From: Isoetes taiwanensis
Taxonomy: Eukaryota; Streptophyta; Lycopodiopsida; Isoetales; Isoetaceae
Reading direction: 5' to 3'
DNA length: 64,000 bases
Assembly: GCA_021234155.1 (NCBI GenBank)
Contig: JAJEKV010000205.1
Location: 231,501 to 295,500 of the forward strand
Shown here piece by piece: positions 55,414 through 64,000 of the stretch. The notes beneath the pieces are model-generated. The model was not told the origin of the DNA. It saw only the letters and a program-made list of their open reading frames with translations, and ran no database searches. The stretch's first letter is position 1, and each line of letters starts with the position of its first letter. A program made the translations under genes and the position numbers.

Positions 55414-58400
55414 GTATAGGTCTTATTTTGGTTTTCTAATGTTGGCCCTTCGATGGTTTCATGGATTTTTTTTTTTTTTAGCATATTGGCCCTTCAATGT
55501 TTTGGTGGATTCTTTCGAGCACAACCTGGGACAAATTTGTTTTTCTCGTTCACCTGCCACGTGAGTTCTGACTAGGTATGCTTTTATTTTTGTTTTCCTA
55601 ATGTTGGCCATGTTTTTTGTGGATTTTTCGAGAGCCACTTAGGTATGGGTCGTATTTTGGTTTCCTTATGTTGGCCCTTCAATGTTTTTTGTGGATTCGT
55701 TTGAGCACAACTGAGATGAATTTGTTTTTATCGTTCACCTGCCATGCGAGTTCTGGCTAGGCTGGCCAACCGATTTTGTGGATTTTTAGCCCAACCTAGG
55801 TATATTTTTTGTTATCTCATTTCATTCGTCACCACTGTCAGTGCCAAAATTTGCATTGGGCATGTACCAGACTCACAGTTTTGTTTGTCGAACATTGTTT
55901 ATTGTTATTAATTTAGCTCACTATGTTGTATAATGCTCCATATCTAGGTGGTTCGTTTTCGTGTTACTTATGTACGTATCTTTCATAGATCTCCCTGAGC
56001 TAGCCTTGTGTTTTGATTGACATTGCGCTTATTCTAGGGGTTTCTTACTGCCTATGGTGTACTTTTTCATTTTGATGCCTGCATTCTGATTTGGGGGTAC
56101 CACTATGTATAGTTTTTTGGGTTTTTCCAATTGTTGGACACGTGCTAGGGAATTTTCCTTTTTCTTTTTGACATCTTGATTACTCTTTGTTTTTGTTGAC
56201 AATCTCTTTTTTCTGATTCTACATTTTCGGCATGTTGCGGCTGACCGTGCTTTGTAGGGTTGTTTTTTGGTTTATTGTTGATCTTGTGGTTGGCACCTTC
56301 TTGTGTGACCACAGTGCACTGCTTTTTTTTTTGATATGGCCTTGGGTCAGTTTTAATTTTGTTCACCCCTTTTTCGTGTGATCTTGTTCTCTCTGCACAT
56401 CTTACTAATTGTTATGCCCTTTCTGGCTTGGATGATTGCCCATCTCGCATGTTCTATGGATTCAGGAGGATCATGGTCCCGTAGGAGACTGTTCCTTCGT
56501 CTTCTCTTGTATTTGCAGAGTTGTGCATTTAGTTGGAGCCGTGAACCAAAAACGTGCTCGGGAAGTGCTTTTGTTGCACTATTTATTGTCTTAGGTTTAA
56601 CTGCGGTTTGGATTCCTATGCATTCATTTTTGTTGAGTTCTTGGTATGTAATGTTCTACATGTATTTGGTGGGTGATATTCATGTTAGATAATTTCATAT
56701 CCTCGATTCTGAGTTTCATTTTTATGCTTCTTTTGGCTTCAACGTTGCACAGTATATTTGAGGCTTATTTTTGTCATATGCATTGGGTAGATAATGTTGG
56801 TACTGCAAAGTTTCGTTGTGCCTTGGGCATTTTCTATGGTTTCATATGATGCATTCTTCTTCTCTAGAAATGTATGGGCATTGATTCATTCTAACATTGG
56901 TTTCTTATTCATTGGTTCTTTTTGAAGACTGGTACCATGCTGGAATATTCTGTATATTGTTCGTGGACTTTGTTGTCCTAATCAGCCTACCTCTTTATCT
57001 TCCTTTGAAGATACCTCCACCAGGCCTTGGAGAACTTTCGTGGTCTGTGGTGTTGTATCCCGTGGTGCTTTGTTTCTGATACTCCCTTATGGTTGTTCCA
57101 TTCTTAGCATAGTCGTATGTCAACTGTGAATTTAGTCTAGTTGCTCATATAGGTTTCATTTCAGACCTTTTTGTTTGGTTTCATAAGTTCTTTTGACCCC
57201 TTTGTTTGCGGAGACCACAGTCATTTATCTAGTCCTTTGCTTCAGGTGGACTTTGCTTCACATGGGTATTGATTCCTTTGTGCCAATTGCCTTAGGTTGG
57301 TCCTCTACATTCATTTGTACCCTTGTTGTAGTTGTTTCACTCGACATCCTTTGCATTCCATTGCTATGTTTTGTCTTGTATGACAATTGTCTGTTGCTCT
57401 AGGTTATTCCAACTTTCGTTATTCCCATTACTATGTTCTCGATTACTATGTCGTTTTCCATTACTATGTTTTCGATTACTATATCATTTTCCATTACTAT
57501 GCCATTTTTCATTGCTATGTTTTTGTCTTGTATGTTAGTTGTTTGTTGCTCTAGGTCACTCCACTTTGTTGCTTGATGTTGTTATTCCTATTATTTCATA
57601 CTCGATGAACTTGTTTCGTTATATTATTCTATCCGCTCACCATTGCTGTTTCTGTCTCATTTATTGTTTAGCCTCATTTGCTCATTTATTTCCATTATTT
57701 TTGTTTTTTCTAAGTACGTTAACTTCTGCTTAACATGGACAGCTGATCTCGTATTGGTCCCTTTAGCTCTTTTTTGCGTCGTTATTCTTATTCTGGTTGT
57801 TTCACTTGATGTCTTTTGTGAATCTTTTCCATGCTTAGTCCATTTTATCACAGTTGTTCTTTTGCTCTGTTACTCTGCTTCATTGCTTGATGTCCTTATT
57901 CCGGTTATTCTTTTGAACTTGTTTTTTGCATTTTGGTTCATCCACTCGCCATTGCTTCTTTATTTCATTTTGTGGTTTGCTCAATCTTTTCCATAATCTC
58001 TAGTTTTTCAAGTACTTTATGCCTTTATTTTCGTTTGTTCAAGTTTGTCCATAGGTTTGTTTTTAGGCGTTTCTTCTTTTGTCAGGCAGTCTTTTTGACC
58101 CCTTTTACCCTATTTTTTATGTTTCTATGTTGTTCGAATTGAGATGTTATGATCTCCATTTATTTTGCTTGCTCCATATGTCCCATTAGCCTCATCTCCT
58201 GTGCATTCTGTTTTCATGGTTCCAGTGATCCTTGTGGACTCATTTTTCCCTTTCTTTATTTCACATGTTTCGATCTGTTTTTTAGATTCGCTTGCTCTAT
58301 TCTGATTTTGTTGCGCTCCTTTCATTTCTATATGCTTCTCATTATCAGCTGATGGCATTTTTCTATTCCATTGGGTCTGCACTGTTCCCTTCATTTAATT

Positions 58401-59150
58401 CCTTTGGCTTGTTGTTCTGTTTAACTCTGGTGACATTATTACTCGATTCCTTCTTTGTTTTCTTGCTCCTTGTTTTTTGCTAGTTAAGATAGTTCGGATT
58501 ATGTATCTTTATTAGTGTGGTGTTTGTTGGGGCATTAGGTCTTTTCTATCGTTTGCTTTGTTGACGTCTTCATGGTCGTGTTTCCTGTTGTTTTATAATT
58601 TTATTTTCCTCATCATCTCTTCCTGCACTATTCCATCTTTCACGACATTGTTCCTTTGGGTCCTCCGTCATTTTCTATCCATTCCATTGTTCGGTTTCCG
58701 ATCTACTCATTCTGCTTCTCATTGCTCCATTTTCTTTAGTTTTCTCTTCCTTATTCTCATTCTGGTTGCCTCCCCCTACTCTGAAACTCCTTCCTCGCCC
58801 ATTGTCCTTGTTTGTCCCATTGTTCTTTTATCTTGTTATCTCATTATCCCCTCTTATCTCTATTCTCTCATCCGTGTCATTGATGTCTTGTGTTCTAGCC
58901 ATCCTATGTTGTTCCTTCTATTATTTCGTTTGTTCCATTCGCCTGACCTATTCTGTTCATCCTTCTTTGTCTGGGTTCATCCTCTCTATACCTTCAGGCT
59001 TTGTGGCCATTCCTCTTTTGCCATGTTTCCCATCAGCCTTATCTGTGCATTCTATTTTGTTTTATTCCAGTGACCCTTGGAGTCTCATTTCTCCCTTCCT
59101 TTTGAACACATTTTCTTTTTGCTTCTTTCTTCGTTTATGTTGAGATTTGT
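55414..59150 (+). other. Long pyrimidine-rich tract with degenerate repeats
   Basis: The plus strand is strongly T/C-rich throughout. Loose duplications occur, for example GCTATGTTTT(T)GTCTTGTATG at about 57,363 and 57,517, and a longer unit near 57,570 and 57,880. Open frames of up to 171 codons (58,558-59,073) are rich in Leu, Phe, Ser and Ile and seem to follow from composition. No domain, splice context or start context supports a gene. Confidence 0.5.
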
Positions 59151-60025
59151 TCCTCTTCTATCGGCCGACATATGTTGTCATAGGACCCATCCTAGGAATG
59201 TCACGTGCTAGAAGTTGCATCTCACATTTGCTAAGTGTTGCGTTCTGCTGCAAGAATGTACACCTGAAGCATGGCACAATATTGTTTTGGTGTTCAAATA
59301 AAGAAAAAGACATACAATTTTTACTCAAATCATTGGCACAAAATATAAAGAATTACCTGCAATGCAACAGGAAGGGTTCAAATGAGGAAGCGAACTTGAA
59401 GGTCAAAAGTCTTTCAAATGTAGAATATTGATCTTGCATGTTCATTGTCCAAGCTTGAAAAATCATTCAATGCTATAAGATGCTTTACCTGCGTAATCTT
59501 AACCTGACACACAGGGAAAATAATTTGGTTTTATATAGCATCATGACTTGGATAATCAGCTTCAAGGGTTAATGAGCTGTGATGCAGCAGGCAGCAGACA
59601 ATATACCTAGAACATCTTATTTGCCAGCATCCTACAAATCTAAAGCCGTTGCTAAAATCTCCAAATTCAAGCTGTATTTATAACAGTCATGGCACTACCA
59701 TATGCTTGCATCATGATCAACTGCATTGAGCAACATCAAAACCTTCACAAAACAGGCACACAAAATGTTGTGCCATGAACCTAAGCATAGTATACCTTTT
59801 CGTAAGTAGCCTACATTGGAGATCTGTTCGCAAGCCATACCAAGCAAATATTTAGGCCTGTGGAGGTAAATACTATGGATTTGAAATTTTTGACATATGA
59901 TGACTCTGTCATGTGATTATTATGGCAAACATTAACTTAAGGTGAATAAGTTTGTAGTAGATAGTAACGTGCATATGCTCTAGATTTACCTCAAAGAAAA
60001 CTTTCTGAAAATTTTGTCGGCCCAT

Positions 60026-60412
60026 TTATTGACAAACATGTTGCTCAGCAACATAGGCAGCGACCTCAGTCGTATGGTCTGAGCCATAGTTCTGCATTAA
60101 CCAAACACTCCCATTTAGATAGAGCAATTGCGAATGACGAAATAGCTTGGCATCACAAATAACATAGTAAAGGCTTGATTGAATGCCAAGATCCCTTAAT
60201 TGCAATAGGAATTACCTCAGATACTTGTGAAACAGTTATTGAATTGAAATCCATGTGAAAAGAAATGACCTGCACATGAATAAATCGCTTTCAAAAACCA
60301 CGAAGAAAAATCAATTCTCACTCAAGAAAATTGTAATCATGTAATGAGAAATCTTACCTTTCCAACTGTAATTGCCTGAACCTGATTATGATGTAGAAGA
60401 AACCATGGCCAC
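60026..60412 (-). CDS. Three in-phase exons of an unidentified gene
   Basis: On the minus strand, exon 60,412-60,358 follows ATTTGCAG and ends before GTAAG; it reads WPWFLLHHNQVQAITVGK. Exon 60,269-60,216 follows GTGCAG and ends before GTAAT; it reads VISFHMDFNSITVSQVSE. Exon 60,091-60,026 follows AATGCAG and reads NYGSDHTTEVAAYVAEQHVC plus Gln and a stop. All junctions keep phase 0. Consistent phase across two introns with GT-AG borders supports a real gene segment. Upstream exons were not resolved and I do not recognise the product. The final stop may mark the end or an unseen further splice. Confidence 0.55.
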
Positions 60413-61617
60413 CTGCAAATGTCAATAACTGCAATATTAACCTTTAAAAAAATCACTGTATTGCTTTTGCGTGTTTTCGCAAATCAGTATTGAGACCATG
60501 ATAGTTATATGGTCATAAATATATAAACAAAATAGAATGAAAGGAGAATGAGATACAATCTTGTGCAAATCTAACACAAAGAGATGAACAGACTGAACTT
60601 CTTGAAACATAAGAGCTTTGTATGTACTATATCTTCAAATTGGAAGGAGAACAGCTGAACCCAGCTAAATCCAAATGTCTATTGGTAATCTCAAGTCTTT
60701 ATAAGAAAGAGCATACAGAAACAATTATTTTTGCATGGAAATTAACCTTCAAGATGAGATGTATATATTGCACATCAAAAGCACAAAGTAGAGGATACTC
60801 AAAGCCTAATACCAAAGTTAGAAGACAAAATAACACAAATTTGATAATATCCAATTATGTTGAAGAATCAATGCATAAGAATCGAACCTTACCACAGAGA
60901 ATTATGATTCCTTAAAATCCTAAATGTCTTCAAATAATCCATTCTAGAAATATTTTTGACTCAAACATCCATCTGGCTATATTGCCAAGATACTTGATTG
61001 GCTTCTTATTAACCCTTTTTGATATCCCATAGACGCTACACTTTTTGATATCCCATAGACGCTATAGTGTTGTCCATGGGCAAAAAACAGCAACAAAACT
61101 AAACCAATCATCCTGCTAGATTATTTGATAAATCTGGAATCATCTTCCAACTGGAGCACTAACTATCAGAGGATTTGACATAGATCATCATATGAATGCT
61201 GCCATTTGCAGATTCCACTAACAAAGCATATGGGTTTGCATCAAAGAGTTAGAGCATGCAAAAATAGAAGAGCAAATTTGTAATCAATTATGAAGACAAA
61301 TATGCATCTAAATTATTGCATAAACATGATATCTATTTGCATGCCATAATACTTGATGAGTGAAACAACAAAATTGGCATGTGCTCAAAATTACCTCATC
61401 TTCTTCATAAAAATAGTGATACACGGCCGCTATAAATAGCTCTCCACAGATAAGCATCAGCTAACATGGCATCCATAAGAAACTGCTTTCCCTGCTTTTA
61501 ATAATCTGAAATATGCAGATAGCATCTTCATCTTAGCAGGAACAAAAAAGAAAATCAGGTTCACAAAGAATTTAAGGTGCACCTGTCATAACTTTGTAGG
61601 ATTATAATACAAAAGAG
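60413..61617. other. Unassigned stretch, possibly introns of the 60-kb gene
   Basis: No clear exons. A 97-codon plus frame (60,622-60,915) is basic and unrecognised. A minus-strand block near 61,500-61,405, following TTTCAG and ending before GTAATT, could be an exon but has no convincing frame. Confidence 0.35.
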
Positions 61618-61998
61618 TTGTTCCAGAGGCAAGAATGGCAAACTCATTGGCTCTGGCTCTGGAAAATGGCAATCTCTATAGCCAAGGTTATGGACGAAGC
61701 TCCAAAAATATTCCACAGATTACAAAACTTTTCTGCAATTGCCATCAAAAGGAGTCTCAGGGATGATGACTTACCACAGCAGACTCAAGAGAAGACAGGA
61801 GTTTTCGGCAACGAAGGTCAGGCAAAACTTCAAAAACATATTCTTCATGGCCTACATGCCGAAATGAGGGCAAAATCCACCTGCATAAACCCTTCCAATT
61901 TGGATTTCGAAATCATAGAGGAACCAACCCGATTTTTGGAGTACCGTAAAGTTTTACCGGCAACAGAAGCCCTCACAACCTTAGAAAAATTAGCCTAG
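61618..61998 (+). CDS. Hypothetical 126-residue protein
   Basis: An open frame starting MFQRQEWQTHWLWLWKM, with SIAKVMDEAPKIFHRLQNFS, EIIEEPTRFLEYRKVLPATE and ALTTLEKLA at the end. It is mixed charged and looks protein-like, but no family is recognised and there is no promoter evidence. Alternative starts exist (for example 61,666). It could be an exon or a chance frame. Confidence 0.3.
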   Translation: MFQRQEWQTHWLWLWKMAISIAKVMDEAPKIFHRLQNFSAIAIKRSLRDDDLPQQTQEKTGVFGNEGQAKLQKHILHGLHAEMRAKSTCINPSNLDFEIIEEPTRFLEYRKVLPATEALTTLEKLA

Positions 61999-62683
61999 AA
62001 AAAAATTTAAAAAGTTTTTCACTTGACGGAAAAACCAAATTTAAACAATAGGATATTTACCATAGAATGCGAAAGTTGAATAAAAAATTAGGTCATATCT
62101 CGTAAGAATTAAGGATGAGAGTGAGAGTTGGTGTGATTCACCACTAGAATAAAATAGATTTCTTCACGTCCACGAAGACCAGTAGGCCATGGGACTCATA
62201 TAGTGGGTTAGAACAAACCAAAACATCACCAAACATAATGGAAATGTTACAAAGCTTGGGCAAAACCCAAATAAAACTATGACTTGGCTCTTAGGCCAGA
62301 CAATCAAATCAGACTTTATGTACCATCACAATACACAAGAACAGATAGAAATAACAACATAAAGAAGCAGAGCTATATAAAAACTATTTATGGATCAAAA
62401 GGTCAATGATCTCTAATGATGGCTTGACCTCCTCTGTACACTGTCCACTTTCGTTGCAGGCGAGCTTCTCGTACCCGACATAATTCCTCTTACTGTCTAC
62501 AGAGCTGTGCTGGACTTAGATCCTTTTGGATGGAAAAGGTGGTCCCTTTCTGATGATTGCCAGTATACGCAGCCTGGAAATAACATTTCTAACATGTACT
62601 AGGAGGTGACGAGGACGGTCGGGTAGTGCTGCTCCTACCCGATGTGCTAAGATGATGCCATCTGCCTATATGTGCATCAACTT
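61999..62683. other. Unassigned stretch
   Basis: No supported gene. Sequence on the minus strand downstream of the 62.7-63.2 kb remnant has only short, stop-rich frames. Confidence 0.4.
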
Positions 62684-63195
62684 AGTAGAAAAAAAAGCTC
62701 TATCTCATCTGTAGCAAGACAACCACTCATCTCCTCAATACTGACAATACGCAAGTTCAGGGCCAGTGTTTGTTGATCGTCCTCTAGTGGCGTGCCTGTC
62801 TCAAAAGTGGGAATATCTGCCTATCCAATGCACGACAATTGCTTAGTTGAAGCCTGTGTGGACATATCTACCCTATCAACCAGTGCAGGCACTGTGATAG
62901 ACACTGGTGGCAGCACACTAATGTAACCTGTTGACCCATGCACTAGCTCCAAGAGTTGTATCCATCTTTTCAAAGGCATCTGGACGGATGTTCTTGTGAT
63001 AGTGGTGTTGGACCAGAACCAGATCATTTGAATCCTGCCAAGGACTACTAACGGCAGGCATTTTATATGGGCATCTAGACCAAAATTGTATCTAGAATCA
63101 TATCTGGAGATGTCAGTGCATCTGTTTGTGCTGAAATAGCTTGTTGGGGTCCAAAAAAGGGCACAACAAGGAATATAGTTCAATGATAGAATCAT
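62684..63195 (-). pseudogene. Unidentified protein remnant with one in-frame stop
   Basis: A 124-codon minus frame (63,195-62,821) with LDAHIKCLPLVVLGRIQMIW and MPLKRWIQLLELVHGSTGYI continues in frame past a TAG into ADIPTFETGTPLEDDQQTLA and LRIVSIEEMSGCLATDEIEL. The continuation supports a single coding origin with a nonsense change. No family recognised. Confidence 0.35.
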
Positions 63196-63238
63196 AGGGT
63201 TTTACTCTAAAGAAAACTTGCTTATGAAGGAGTTGCAA

Positions 63239-63406
63239 CAAGAGAGAGAGAGATAGATAGATAGATAGATAGATAGTATTTTTACGTCATGCCACACTGG
63301 CAGCATCCATGAGGACATATGACGGACCCCCAGAGACTTGAACACAAGATCTCTTAGTTGCTAACCCAATAGACTAGCCAATAAACCGAACACAAGAGAG
63401 AGAGAG
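63239..63406 (-). mobile_element. tRNA-derived SINE with TSD in a GA microsatellite
   Basis: The body is 63,253-63,392 (140 bp), flanked by CAAGAGAGAGAGAG at 63,239-63,252 and 63,393-63,406. On the minus strand it has an A box (TGGCTAGTCTATTGG), a B box (GTGTTCAAGTCTC) and the 3' end GGATGCTGCCAGTGTGGC, ATGACGTAAAAATAC, (TATC)n. The same 3' end is shared with the SINE at 4,125-4,394, so the two are one family; this copy lacks that copy's 46-bp duplication. Confidence 0.85.
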
Positions 63407-63416
63407 AGAGAGAAAG

Positions 63417-63575
<159 letters not shown>

Positions 63576-63647
63576 AATGAAATGTTTGTTATTACGCCCA
63601 TCGAGACCATCGGGGTCCATCGGACGCTCAAAAAAAGGAGTTATACA

Positions 63648-64000
63648 TCATACTGGGCCATCGATGAGCTTCCACTCAGAAGCATCATCGCTCAACTCAA
63701 CCAAATCTCTCTCACATTCATCCTCTAATATCATGTCTATACTAGAGATACATGCTCGCCTAACATTTAGAACATCTATAATAAAATTTCCAACAATATA
63801 TGGTGGCATGCGAAACATGTCTTCTAAATTCCCTGGTATCCTGTACCTCGATCTCAGAACTTCATAGGCTGGGCAGAGTAAGAGAGTATGAGTTTCATCT
63901 TCTACCTCATCCTTGCCACAAGCTCTACATGTTCTTCTCTCCCTTGGAATATTCTTCCATCTGCCCTTCTCGATACCCAGGTGATGAGAACTAAGCCGCA
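63648..64000 (-). pseudogene. Non-LTR retrotransposon C terminus, runs off window
   Basis: From the window edge the minus strand is open for about 117 codons: LSSHHLGIEKGRWKNIPRER, then TCRACGKDEVEDETHTLLLC and PAYEVLRSRYR, ending WKLIDGPV and a stop at 63,648. The C-x2-C...E-D-E-x-H...C-P pattern is the zinc-binding C-terminal region of non-LTR reverse transcriptases, of a style common in animal and fungal elements. The frame is not interrupted in view, so the copy may be fairly young. The reverse transcriptase core would lie beyond 64,000. Confidence 0.72.

Noticed and set aside
57643-59143. Hydrophobic, membrane-protein-like plus frames of 117-171 codons
   Set aside because: The DNA is T/C-rich over kilobases, so Leu/Phe/Ser frames without stops are expected; no motif, start context or splice support.

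Overview
The window looks like nuclear DNA of a plant with a large, repeat-rich genome. It holds Ty3/gypsy chromoviruses, Ty1/copia elements primed by initiator tRNA-Met, an L1-type LINE with a DUF4283-like ORF1, tRNA-derived SINEs, and GT-AG spliced host exon fragments. Nothing seen is bacterial, viral or organellar. A Dof-like zinc-finger gene supports a land plant or close algal relative. One non-LTR fragment at the right edge has a C-terminal style better known outside flowering plants, so a fern, lycophyte or bryophyte is possible; this is inference.

Layout. 0.9-5.3 kb: two decayed chromovirus gag regions head to head, the right one carrying a SINE. 5.6-6.8 kb: poly-A retroposed segment with target-site duplication (TSD). 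7.0-8.4 kb: foldback sequence, then a copia leader and LTR. 9.7-11.5 kb: foldback element with 348-bp terminal inverted repeats. 13.3-22.7 kb: 5'-truncated chromovirus whose 3' tandem-repeat tract is split by a full-length L1-type LINE (16,220-21,715, minus strand) with an exact 15-bp TSD.

24.2-32.1 kb: scattered decaying host exons, mostly minus strand (NIF/FCP1-like phosphatase, TIM50-like, coiled coil, LRR), a hAT-type MITE with 8-bp TSD and a CACCACA-type satellite. 33.1-34.0 kb: the one clearly intact gene, a 279-residue Dof-like protein. 34.8-35.9 kb: RPA70-like pseudogene followed by four short palindromes at an exact 25-bp period. 37.2-37.8 kb: broken partial copy of the Dof-like gene. 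37.8-38.1 kb: perfect 109-bp inverted repeat ending at a primer-binding site. 38.1-40.7 kb: minus-strand copia pol. 40.7-43.4 kb: chromovirus LTR and integrase end. 44.9-48.4 kb: unidentified coding remnants, a retroposon, and copia gag plus LTR. 50-59 kb: direct repeats, a minisatellite and a long pyrimidine-rich tract. 59-62 kb: a small spliced gene segment. 62-64 kb: a SINE in a GA microsatellite and a non-LTR retrotransposon running off the edge.

Most reading frames are therefore decayed mobile elements. The nesting order (LINE in chromovirus repeat, SINE in gag, retroposon in satellite, SINE in microsatellite) gives a relative chronology. The strongest leads are the Dof-like gene, the perfect palindrome at the primer-binding site, the 25-bp palindrome array and the 348-bp foldback element.
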